From contig OU612069.1 in NCBI GenBank assembly GCA_914767715.1, positions 9,857,387 through 9,917,386 on the forward strand: 60,000 bases of DNA, given 5' to 3'. Below are positions 47,601-54,500 of this stretch, piece by piece. The first letter of the stretch is position 1; every line of letters begins with the position of its first letter. The notes beneath the pieces were generated by a model that was given only the letters and a program-made list of their open reading frames with translations, had not been told where the DNA came from and searched no databases. This DNA comes from Membranipora membranacea. Taxonomy: Eukaryota > Bryozoa > Gymnolaemata > Cheilostomatida > Membraniporidae. The position numbers and the translations under genes were made by a program.

Positions 47601-48437
47601 ATAGATATGAGGATAATCTACCTACTAGCCTACATGAAAGACATTCCCTCAGTCTCAATAAATATCATAAAATAAATAGACAAATTTAAGCAGCAATATA
47701 ATACCATATAGCGCTACAATAATACATCAAGTCGTAAATCTACCTTGCATTTATCCTTGAGAGGGTAGAAGCTCTTTCTGTCAGTCTCGATCTTCGGATA
47801 GATACGCTTAGAGTTTGAAAATTTAGAGTAGGTTGCCAAAATTAAACTCCATGTGAAGGCAACTACCAGACTCAACCACCATAATATATCATACCTGAAA
47901 AAGAAAACAGTCGACTTTATAGCACTATGAGATTTGGGTTGAGTTTCCCACCCTTTGACAAAAAATGTTCTATGTACAATTTGCATCCTAGTTTTTTGAC
48001 GATTGAATGAGTGGAGGAATTTGGGTTCAAAATGTGTCCGGCCAAAATATCTAATGAGATAATTCTAACCAGTAATATGAAAGATAAGGCGAGTTATCTA
48101 GGAAGATGAGGCCTGTTGTGCATTATTTGGGCCTAAAAGGTCAACAATACTCATAAGTCAACAATATCACTATAAGTAAACTTGTATTTCAACAATACAC
48201 AAATACATGTGGCATTCGGAAACTTCTATCATATCCCGAAAGTTTGTTACATCTTGTCTCGCGGCGGGGAGGGGGGAAATAACTCAGTTATCAAGGTGAC
48301 TTATGATGCAGCATCACTTCACCAACAGACCTTACCAGGCTTATTAGTTATATATCTTACCAAGATAGGTAATATTTGGTCACAGCCAGTACAAGACCAG
48401 CTCCTGACAAGAGAACCAGCTGTTTGTAGGAAGACAT
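17893..48437 (-). CDS. SNX25: SNX25-like sorting nexin (TM hairpin, PXA, RGS, PX, nexin C), 22 coding exons
   Basis: Exons (minus): 48437-48361, 47894-47744, 47103-46931, 46220-46095, 45471-45293, 44491-44305, 32597-32506, 31057-30944, 30097-29963, 29596-29423, 28783-28610, 27849-27689, 26618-26478, 25654-25505, 25210-25103, 21107-21057, 20947-20917 (tentative), 20668-20623, 20498-20352, 19749-19568, 18824-18724, 18183-17893. They total 2991 nt, every junction in phase, 996 aa. Domains: two hydrophobic helices about 7-45, PXA 85-320, RGS 385-515, coiled coil 560-628, PX 630-745, nexin C 765-905, then a polar tail. Diagnostic strings are LRDFVLSWYQDLV (PXA), LLEYWVAAETLK (RGS) and PLYALISEIFEL plus WPGGDLAP (nexin C). 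SNX25 is preferred over SNX13 on the nexin-C wording. Family members tether endomembranes (ER/endosome/lipid droplets) and SNX25 promotes receptor turnover; that role is inferred. A 5' UTR intron acceptor sits at 48490. Confidence 0.93.
19235..19394. repeat. (CAAT)n microsatellite
   Basis: About 160 bp of CAAT/ATCA units with CAAAT interruptions in an intron of the SNX25-like gene. Open frames of SINQ repeats on the plus strand are artefacts of it. Confidence 0.95.
21212..22983 (-). mobile_element. Helitron-like (PIF1-type) helicase remnant, copy 2
   Basis: Read on minus, 22816 downward encodes AEQRRVYDHVHAH, Walker A (LGTAGTGKSYLIHCL), motif Ia (LLAPTGVAA), Walker B (VIIDEVSMIG), then after a frameshift near 22455 the motif III region GDFGQLPPVGD. 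From 22364 to 21528 it has the conserved C-terminal half with motifs V (TIHKCQGLTL) and VI (VALSRARS). The tail 21212-21527 matches 4961-5270. Frameshift and missing N-terminal Rep make it non-autonomous. It lies in a nexin intron, in the same sense as the host gene. Confidence 0.8.
22984..23978. other. Spacer between helicase copy 2 and 0.9 kb repeat
   Basis: No gene. Two related units near 23440-23510 and 23530-23600 (AAGCTTCTA after a TAAATA run) suggest a small internal duplication. tRNA-like B-box echoes (GATTCAATCCCAC near 23366) hint at SINE debris. Confidence 0.35.
23979..24852. repeat. 0.9 kb dispersed repeat, copy 2
   Basis: Same sequence and orientation as 6952-7891, with small deletions. 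It ends TTCGGTGGGATAAAC; on minus this reads A then TCCCACCG, compatible with a Helitron 5' A/TC junction. Located in a nexin intron. Confidence 0.85.
25690..25975 (+). mobile_element. tRNA-derived SINE, family B
   Basis: tRNA-like head with TGTCTAACGGTTAAGG (box A-like) and GGTTCGAGTCC (box B near 25748). An unrelated body follows, including ACAGGAGGTCTACTGTG and an A run at 25872-25880. One copy only seen here, just upstream of the PX exon acceptor at 25654. Confidence 0.8.
26641..26706. repeat. (TA)n microsatellite
   Basis: AT-dinucleotide tract with ATAC interruptions, adjacent to the acceptor of exon 26618-26478 (about 20 nt away). Confidence 0.9.
26782..26995. mobile_element. MITE family M, copy A
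   Basis: Starts CACACTGATCACATGAT and ends TAGTCTCGATGTTGGT. Subterminal sequences near TATCTCTGATCGATAGAGAG and GACTCTAACAATCAGAGATA form imperfect inverted repeats. About 215 bp and no coding capacity. Relatives are at 32186, 46714 and 57161. Confidence 0.85.
27018..27170. repeat. Long hairpin (foldback), about 70-bp arms
   Basis: The left arm from AAGCAAAAAACAACC near 27023 to about 27088 is the imperfect reverse complement of the right arm ending TTGTTTTTTGCTT near 27164. The loop is only a few bases (TGTGCG). MITE-like; in the nexin intron between 26618 and 27689. Confidence 0.9.
27393..27500. repeat. Hairpin with 30-bp arms
   Basis: Left arm ATTCTCTGCATTATGATGT (27406-27423) and right arm ACATCATAATGCAGAGAAT (27469-27488) are perfect over that core and extend imperfectly outward to 27393/27500. 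Loop of about 45 nt. Confidence 0.85.
28009..28158. repeat. Tandem repeat, 18-bp unit, about 8 copies
   Basis: The unit TGGTGTTTCAGTGCACTA is repeated head to tail with a few changes. Intronic, between exons 28783-28610 and 27849-27689. Confidence 0.95.
28319..28556 (+). mobile_element. tRNA-derived SINE, family A
   Basis: Head GGAGGTGGCTCAGCTGGTTG, degenerate B box, body phrase ACTACTGGGGTTCGG then CCCCCAGGTGTGCTCCAACC, tail GATAAGACATCTGATT. Ends about 55 nt before the exon at 28610. Confidence 0.88.
28610..30097 (-). other. SNX25-like RGS domain exons
   Basis: Three exons read FLKSDDCESLLEYWVAAETL, then HRLASEIYSKYIASSVSIIR and FYEAQDIVYHQLEENHYPQF, the helix order of RGS-homology domains. 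SNX-type RGS domains often lack GAP activity; whether catalytic Asn/Glu are present needs alignment. Confidence 0.85.
31251..31614. mobile_element. Foldback element, about 165-bp inverted arms
   Basis: The left arm (31251-31420) and right arm (31446-31614) are about 90% reverse complements. Both contain CCATGGCAACATATTGAGTA and TGGACACAGTTGA on their own strands. The loop (about 31421-31445) is CCCTCTTTATCCAC-like. No ORF. Within a nexin intron. Confidence 0.9.
32186..32401. mobile_element. MITE family M, copy B
   Basis: 216 bp with 9-bp terminal inverted repeats CCACACTGA...TCAGTGTGG, the best-preserved ends of the four copies. Same orientation as copy A. Confidence 0.88.
33540..33645 (+). 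repeat. tRNA-like sequence (SINE or tRNA pseudogene)
   Basis: Box A-like TAGCTCAAGGTGTAGA near 33555 and a good box B GGTTCAAATCC near 33617, followed by a T run (a Pol III terminator). The acceptor stem does not pair convincingly and there is an insert between arms, so it is probably not a working tRNA. Confidence 0.55.
33796..33833. repeat. Two adjacent GC-rich perfect hairpins
   Basis: CACGCC-TAC-GGCGTG is followed after two bases by GATCGGGC-TGC-GCCCGATC. Both have 3-nt loops and perfect stems (6 and 8 bp), and they stand out sharply from AT-rich surroundings. This looks like the terminal structure of a mobile element; identity unknown. Confidence 0.75.
34190..37105 (-). mobile_element. 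R2-type (restriction-like endonuclease) non-LTR retrotransposon, 5' truncated
   Basis: Minus-strand RT plus PD-(D/E)XK endonuclease with a 3' non-coding tail. The 5' end is cut at about 37105, inside the RT (motif ARPISLLNVEGK). The 3' boundary is uncertain, somewhere between 34190 and 34940. It sits in the largest nexin intron in the same sense as the gene. Confidence 0.85.
34955..37105 (-). pseudogene. Reverse transcriptase with C-terminal restriction-like endonuclease, one stop
   Basis: The frame is open from 37105 to 34955 except for a TGA at 36716-36718, where the context (FTTS-stop-QELAVGIPMGCA) suggests a lost Trp. Motifs in order are RPISLLNVEGK, WLDLANAYGSVPH (motif A), GIPMGCAISPLLF (B) and FMDDITII (C, FxDD). 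Next come thumb-like helices, a CCHC knuckle CAECSAKGTLRHILSNC, and the nuclease core RPDLIVW...LILMELTVPWEEN (PD...E-x-T). It would copy its RNA at a nicked chromosomal target. Only one lesion in about 715 codons implies recent insertion. Clade (R2, CRE or Utopia-like) is not decided. Confidence 0.85.
37227..37523 (+). CDS. Small membrane protein with CaaX box, family X member 1
   Basis: 98 codons in one exon, starting one base after a good acceptor (ACATTATTACAG, 37225), so a 5' UTR intron is likely. Residues 13-34 (AC...IVSAIVTILGHF) and 49-67 (FVMTIIVSLLVLLSCVGY) are hydrophobic and probably membrane-embedded. Residues 70-94 are a highly charged helix (KARKELERELKQARKREEEA). The last four, CSIL, form a CaaX box whose final Leu favours geranylgeranylation. 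Member 2 (42231) shares ATxG, TDKxFV, CVxYD, LE+E and the identical CSIL end, so purifying selection on both ends is likely. I do not recognise the family. It is antisense within a nexin intron. No function is assigned; a lipid-anchored membrane hairpin is inferred. Confidence 0.75.
   Translation: MASAGLLKDHPATTGACTIVSAIVTILGHFTNIYNDMWQSDTVLWTDKSFVMTIIVSLLVLLSCVGYDWKARKELERELKQARKREEEARKNARCSIL
38630..38706. repeat. (TA/CATA)n microsatellite
   Basis: TATACATA units with ATGTACAT interruptions; no coding role. Confidence 0.85.
38750..39265 (-). mobile_element. LINE 3' fragment, inverted arm 1
   Basis: On minus, a region near 38755-38840 translates to ARPAWYSLL...TRFERIQRT, the C-terminal tail typical of LINE reverse transcriptases. 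The rest is decayed. The whole segment is the reverse complement of 39880-40400. Confidence 0.7.
39880..40400 (+). mobile_element. LINE 3' fragment, inverted arm 2
   Basis: Reverse-complement partner of 38750-39265 at roughly 80-85% identity by eye. The coding trace WYNLLSDIVKTRLERIQH is near 40345-40395. The central 39266-39879 is not shared. The 80-codon minus ORF inside it shows no known motif. Confidence 0.7.
40670..40903 (-). mobile_element. tRNA-derived SINE, family A
   Basis: On minus, the head is GAGGTGGCTCAGTTGATTAG; B box GGTACGAATCC (degenerate); body CTAGATGTGCTTCGACCTGC is a variant of the family core. It interrupts LINE fragments at 40400 and 40912, so it inserted after them. 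Confidence 0.85.
40912..41135 (+). mobile_element. LINE 3' fragment, third copy
   Basis: From AGGATTGCTTTCAGAACAAT onward it repeats 40030-40270 in the same orientation, without the RT-tail coding trace. Short and decayed. Confidence 0.75.
41136..42175. other. Intronic spacer upstream of family X member 2
   Basis: No repeat or exon recognised. The region just left of 42176 must hold the 5' exon and promoter of member 2, but I cannot place them. Confidence 0.35.
42231..42563 (+). CDS. Small membrane protein with CaaX box, family X member 2
   Basis: 110 codons. The exon begins at 42176 after CTGTTTTCAG; the ATG at 42231 is chosen because it aligns with member 1 (LLK, ATxG at the same places), although an upstream ATG at 42153 is in frame but lies before the acceptor. 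Hydrophobic segments lie at about 12-31 and 50-66 (LFVQVFMVVIFLTCVLY). A charged helix built of three RATERAD-type heptads (71-100) follows, then CSIL. The 21-bp repeat coding the heptads is absent from member 1. A polyadenylation signal AATAAA is at 42964. Sequence identity with member 1 is low overall but the pattern is conserved end to end. Function unknown; prenylation-dependent membrane targeting is inferred. Confidence 0.75.
   Translation: MGLLDLLKSNTATVGGAVVLPVMGTMFNSLAEVYKDLLKLDEGEKPTDKLFVQVFMVVIFLTCVLYDRGAQARLEKERDRATERADRATERADRAEWELQRERQNQCSIL
43130..43292 (-). mobile_element. tRNA-derived SINE, family C
   Basis: On minus it reads GGGATAGCTCAGTGTTAGAGG (box A) and GGGTTCGAGCTCC (box B), then a body with CTGTCCTGGGCCATTCC. 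It differs from families A and B. Confidence 0.75.
43511..44030 (+). pseudogene. Broken third copy of family X with downstream flank
   Basis: 43511-43640 aligns with 42342-42480 of member 2 (AAACTT..., CTACC..ACAAACTA, TTTTACAGATCTTCAT..), but a 1-nt loss after GTTATATTTT and later changes destroy the frame and no CaaX end is visible. Further right, 43895-44015 matches the flank downstream of member 1 (38070-38160), including ATATCCAGCTCA and TTAGT.CACATCATT. It is therefore a duplicate of a member-1-like locus, not a processed copy. Confidence 0.75.
45633..45715 (-). repeat. tRNA-like sequence
   Basis: On minus, TGGTGCAATGGGTAGGGC (box A-like) and GTGTTTGATTCCTC (B-like) appear at tRNA spacing. 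Pairing of the outer stem is poor; likely a SINE head. Confidence 0.45.
46714..46918. mobile_element. MITE family M, copy C (inverted relative to A and B)
   Basis: Starts CACACTGACATCGAGATTACA and ends CACGTGATCAGTG. About 205 bp, no ORF. It ends about 13 nt before the exon at 46931 on the plus strand, so it lies immediately downstream of that exon's donor in the gene. Confidence 0.85.
47744..48437 (-). other. SNX25-like exons 1-2: membrane hairpin
   Basis: ATG 48437 opens a 77-nt exon coding MSSYKQLVLLSGAGLVLAV and a TG overhang that completes Trp with the next exon. Two hydrophobic stretches (LVLLSGAGLVLAV and WWLSLVVAFTWSLILA) separated by a short polar turn suggest a hairpin anchor before the PXA domain, as in SNX13/14/19/25. 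Confidence 0.8.
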
Positions 48438-50852
48438 GCCAACGATACTCAAGCAGCCTCCAAAATTATGAAAACATTCACATCTTCACCTGAAATATTA
48501 TAAACACAATTTATTTTTGATTGCGTTTGGAGTAGGATGTTACCTCACCTGTTGATTTTTTACATCATGCTCCGTTATAGCGTATGTTATCTTGGATTGA
48601 AAAAATTGTGTATATGACATTCAGCCCTCCAGACCCATTCTTCAATATATGGCCTGCTAGATGTTAGGAGATATGATGGCTTATACATAACATACAAACT
48701 ATCAATACTGAGCTGGACAAACAGAAACTCATTGATCGCATACAACCAAAAACTCTCATTCATAACTCCTGAACAGTTAGACTATCAATGCAATGAAGTT
48801 AATTGGTCAAATCTATATAGTTAATTGGTCAAGGTTGTATACAGGCAGGCATATATGTCCCATGGATTGTTTCCTGAGGCTCTTGCGTTCTGATCCATAT
48901 TTCACTATTCTCAGTCAATCAGCAACAAAGACGCCGGTTTGCAGTAGACCGGCACTACTTATCAAAGGTCACTTATCAGGTAGTATGCTAGGCTTTATCA
49001 GTGCCCACACAGTTATAAGTTGATGTTAAAGCATGTCAAACATGAAGTTATTATTGAACAGCCTATACGAAAGCCTAATACAAATGACAACAAGTAAGTG
49101 TGCCAAGACGTTATACTACATCACATACAAACAAGCCTTAGATTCTATGATCATGTAGATTCTGTTTATATAGTCCCGATCTAACATAACCCACACTAGG
49201 GAGAATTCCATTCCATTCTCCCTGCCCACACTCCCTTGCAGACCTAAAACTCAGGTAAGGTACATTTTTCAATCTTATTTATTTTTGTACTACTCATGTG
49301 CGTTGAATGTAGTTTACTCGTAGTTGACAGGCAGGGCAGGAAAACCTATTCCCCTACAATCAAGTGAATATGTTTTTTCCCGTTGCATATTCTCATAGGC
49401 CTCACCCATCAAATGGCAAGAAACACAGAAAAAAAACATGATGATGATGAAGGGTTTATTGTGAGGGGTTCAAGTAAATAACCTAGCATATAAGAGATAC
49501 AGTGTGTGAGATTGTTAAAGCTTGGCCATTGACTAGTGCCCTCGACCACTGGGGAAGGGGACTAGATCAATGAACTTGAACAAACTGCAGGAGTACTGTA
49601 CAATAGGCCTGTCACACAGTGTTGTGTTGAGTATCAGTATGTATGACTATGCTTAATTAACTTAATTAATAATCATAGATAGTATATGTATGTTGTATAC
49701 TACAGTGACAGTCTGAGTATTGTATGTACAACAAATATGGTGACCTCTACCCTCTTAGTTGAAATATTGGTCCGTGCATCAGTTCTCTTTGTATCTATAT
49801 ATCATAAGCACATGGCAGTCAGTTGGTAGTTATTAGAGCAATGCATATTTTATTTCTTCTATCATACAATTTAAGACTGAGGATTGTGATTTATTTTCTG
49901 ATTTCCTGGGAATTTTGATTACACTAATGTTCAAACTCCACTCACTGTCAATTCTAGTTTGTCAGACAGTGTTTGATTAGTTTAAAAATATATGTCCACT
50001 CCACTTTTTCGCCTTTTGTGAGTTACTGAGCGGGTTCTAAAATAAAGATCAGCACTTCGAAGGTAAATTCACTTCATTTAGAAGCCTGAAACCATCCTCA
50101 TCCATTAAAATAAAAGCCATTAAATGGCACAATAAGTAACTTTATATAAATCCTCTAATATAAGAAGCTTATCTGAAGAAACCATGAAATATGACTGCAT
50201 GTCACTAATTGGAGATTGGCCTATCTATGACTGGCACTGGACTGGAGGAGTTCCCTGACAGGTCACAGACACTGCTGACAGGTCAAGTCTACAAGACTCT
50301 ACATACTTGGTGAATCTACTGCCAAACCACCAGTCGGTTGTGCAAGACAATGATGGTCTGACACCCCCCCCCCCTCATGATATATAGGACTTTTACTTGG
50401 CATTGGTCCTGGATACAAGAGTGGGGAAATTTTAATTAGTTTCATCACTAGCGTACTTACTCGGGGTATACTCTTGTTAGTCTAAATGGACTTGTTTTGT
50501 GAAATGTCATTGGCTCGATTGGATTGTGATTTTCTGTTACTTTGAGGTACTCCTTCCCTAGTTGGCGAATAATCTCAGTTCTAAATTAGTCAGCGTCTGG
50601 AACGGTGTGGTCAGTTAGGACAACCTGTACATGTCAGTCAGCATCAAGCAACCGTGTCTCTACTCTCCACCACTTTCTGTCCTGTTCAACTTTATAAGCA
50701 GCTTCTCTTTCTTAGTCTAGGTGTGACAAATCACTCCCAACATTCTTTAATCTGGTAAATTTTGGAGCACCCTGAGCTATTTATAATGGTCAGCTACAAA
50801 TAATGTGTTGTGTAGGATATTATAATTCTTTTCAATGAGACTGAGTACTTAC
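48438..50852 (-). other. 5' UTR intron region of the SNX25-like gene
   Basis: A minus-strand acceptor (TATAATATTTCAG) at 48490 precedes the ATG exon. A candidate donor, CTAGG before GTAAGT, lies at 50853. Between them I see no gene: AT-rich spacer, a C run near 50364-50374, and no recognised repeat. Confidence 0.5.
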
Positions 50853-51594
50853 CCTAGCCTGTGTTTTGGCTCCGGTATGCTTTTGGCCGTAATTATCTGT
50901 AATCTATGCTGAAAGCCGTCATTTTGTGGAGATAACTATTTTCTGATCAAACACGCTCTTACTGCGTAGATTTTGCAGCCTTATATAATATTATTAATAT
51001 TATGTATGGTGCAGTATTTCATTGGTGGAGATGCCAAGTTTGCGCAAGACTTGCCCAGGTCACACAAACTCAACTTTCCATTTACTTCTAAATTTTATTT
51101 TTGTTTTAAGATATCCATATACATGTGTTAAGAAATGATTGAATAATAGAGAAGTTTATGCTGGGAACACATAAGCATGAAATATGGTGAGAATAACGCA
51201 TACAGCAATCAGAGAGGTAAGTACACTGAAGTCGTTTCAGTTAATTAATTTGGCCTTCTAATCAACAATGACTTAAACACCACCATCGAACTGATCTAAC
51301 AAAGTCACGTCAATGTCCCTCCATGTATGCTCTTAGGCTGAATACAACGCCCAAATAAAATATTGACTGTTCCACGCTCATTTGATACATCCAAAGTTTT
51401 AATGAAACATGAGCCGTAGCGTTCCATACAAAAGCTTTCAGATATGAATGTTGAAAACAAACAAACAAAACAAATGGACAAGACATGGCAATAATACATG
51501 TTCTAGTTAGTGCATTGGATACAGGAAGAATGCTTTGCTTTCCAAAAGTTTATTTGTTATGGATGTTTGATACAGTTATCCAATAAGGTTTGGT
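50853..51594. promoter_or_regulatory. Divergent promoter region, SNX25-like and plus-strand gene
   Basis: Minus: a likely 5' UTR exon ends at 50853 and extends to about 50940, with a short upstream ORF (MTAFSIDYR, stop). Plus: a likely 5' exon ends at 51217 before GTAAGT. About 250 bp separates the two, so a shared promoter is probable. No TATA box is obvious; an AT-rich block TATATAATATTATTAATATT lies at 50982-51001. Confidence 0.5.
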
Positions 51595-54500
51595 ATGGAC
51601 TGTCAGCATGGGAGCGCAAAAATTGTCGCTTTAGGATTCACTCAAAGATCACATATTGTTCTAAAGGAGTGTATCATAACCAGGGGGGTCTTTCAGCTAG
51701 AATTAGTGGGTTTTTATCATCGCAGTCATCCCGCACAAAATCCGTGCTCGTTTGATCTTTCGGTTACGCAAATCGGTTTTCAAGATGTTCACTTAGAGGA
51801 TATCTATAGGCTAGCCATCAAGCAGGTCTCACTCACACCCTGATCAGGGAGAATAGATGGTCAATGAGCCTGCGCTCAACAGTTCACTCCTCTTTTTATA
51901 CAAATATCTTAGTACTGTTTTTCCCTGATTGTCAGTCTTTAATTGATAGACTATCATAGATGATTAAGGCCTGTGATGGCTCAGTTTGTATTTTTGTCTG
52001 TTTTTACCAGTTGGAGCCGACTCCTGAGTGTCCACAGTTAGGAGAGCCTCTGGAGCAGGACTTAGATGTAGATACTGCTGTCTTCTTAATAGACAGAAGA
52101 CTTGGCTGGGTCCACTTCTTAACTAAAGGTTTGGCTTATAATTTTATTACCTGTTATTAGATAAAAGGTATCCTCCTGCCTAAATAATTGCGCCTAGATA
52201 AAGGGAAACATACCGAGCCAAACCGGTATGAGAACATTATTTACTCATAACTGCTTGTTTTCAAGTGTAAATTAAAACCAGTAATAGAATTTTAGCAGTC
52301 AAAATGCAACAAATAGAGAGCAGTCATTTTAGTGTCAGCACGTAGGGAAAATTTGACAGCTCTGAGGTGGAGTGATTTTGTAAGTTGAGTTTCAAATCAA
52401 ATACCGTGCTGTTGTAATGCTATAATGAAAGCTGCGCTCGCGGAAAGTAGCTTGAATAAGGAGATTTTCCGACCATTAATAAACCTAGTTATACTAATAT
52501 GGGCTCAGCCACAGGCGTTATGAAGGGCCTCCCTCTAGAAAAAATGTTAAAACAAAAATGTTCACCAAAAGCTTATAGACACAAAAATTATTTTTCCATT
52601 ATGGCTCAAATCTCTCCCCTGACAAGAAAATATCCGACCTGGAGTGTTGTTTTTTGTTCCCATCAACGTTGGAGGTAGCCCAGTTGGTTAAAGTGCCGGT
52701 CCTTCAACACGTAAGTGATGAAGGTCGTGGATTCGAATCCCACAGCAGTCTATCGACTACTGGGGTTTGGTTGGCCCCCAGGTGTGCTCCAACCTGCCTG
52801 CAATCAGAGAGAAAACTGGCGCAGACATTGCGGCCTTGCCATTAAGGCAAAATAATATTTCGCCGCTCGATCCGATTTTAATCAACCATATTGTTCGTTG
52901 CTACTGTGTTATAATTTGGAGTTGTGTGCCCGGCAAAATTAAAATGCGGTTGGCCCAGATTCAAGTAAACAATTATTTCACATTTCCTATTGGAAATAAT
53001 AACTGACTACTGAATCCCACAATAGGCAAACGTGCATGCATGTGCTGTGGAAAATAAATTGTTTATTAATAATCAATATAAAATCCAGTTCACAGTAGCT
53101 CTCAACTGTAGTATGAGATTTTACATTGATTTTTAATAATCACATGCTTTTTCCTATTTGGTACAAATACTAAAAATTTACATACCCTAATTTTTTTTGG
53201 AAAACCAGAAAATATCAATATGGGATACTCTCTAACATTCTAGTTATATGCCTCATTGAAATTGGTTGTTATACCTATTACAGGTTCTCTGAATATCGAG
53301 TCTATAGAAATAGACAACCCAGCAGCCTCCGCAAAGGAGGCGCCGAAACCAGCGGAGGAAGTGGGAATTTGGAATACAGGTAGCAGTTTCTACTCTGCTC
53401 CAGATGAATACATTGATAGATTAGAGAAACTGGTTAATGTAGGGGCGATAGATAGCCTAGAAACTGATGATGCAGAGGACCCTGTCAATTGTAGTAGCGT
53501 TAGTGACAATGCTGATAAACAAGAGAAGGATCAGGGCGACCATGAAGCAAATGGGAAGGCAACTAATGACGAAAATGAGTCGTTGAACTCTGATAATAAG
53601 CTAGTCACTGAGGGCAAATCTATAGAACCCCAAACCAATGACAGTCATCCTGAGTCAAACAAGGTGGACACCCTGAAATCAAGTTTTAACACAAAAAACT
53701 CTACCTACGATTCTCAAACAGGCTCCACCCATAATTCTCAACCAGGCTCCGCCCACAATAGCCCGCCACGCTCTGCAATCGGCTCAGACACGGAAAGTGA
53801 CTATAAAATGTCCTGTGTCTCCGACTCACCAGGCAGGCAATCAGCTGGCCCAAAAACTAAAGCGCAAACTAGTGAGGGGAATGATATAAACAAGAGAAGT
53901 ACTACAGAAATATCTGAATCTCCTAACTCTACTACCTCTGAGAAATTAGAAAATGAACAAAGTGTAAACGCTAATCATACCAGTGAGTCTACAACATCAG
54001 AACGTGACGAGGAACCTGTACACAAAGAAATCACTATTGAACAATTTACAGACTCGCATAGCAATGTGACTGTTCACATGGAGGAGAATTGTCGTTCAAG
54101 CCATACAAGTAAAGCTGAAAACTTGACTGAAAATGAGCACGCAAATAATAATGACACTGAAACAGAAAGTAAAGATGTACTAGATTTATTATCAGATATG
54201 GTATCTAAGGTTCAATCCAGTATCAAACAGGACTCAGAATTCTCCAAAACTCCCAAAGTTACCCACGCTGATATCCAACCAGACCAGCAAAAAGAGGCAG
54301 ATGCTGTATGCGGTAATGAAGCAGATCCAGCTCCCAACAGCTCACATCAAAGCTCAGAGTCAATGGACACAAATGTATCAGAAAGTAAAATTAATAACGT
54401 TGAGATGGACGCACTCACAAACAAGGGCACTGATCAAAACAGTGGTACAGATAGGGAAACAACTCCCAACTCAGCAGAGTCAAGTCGTGAGCCAATGGAT

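Noticed and set aside
51305-51499. Minus-strand 64-codon ORF near the divergent promoter
   Set aside because: No domain, no neighbouring exon in phase, and it lies between two better-supported 5' exons.
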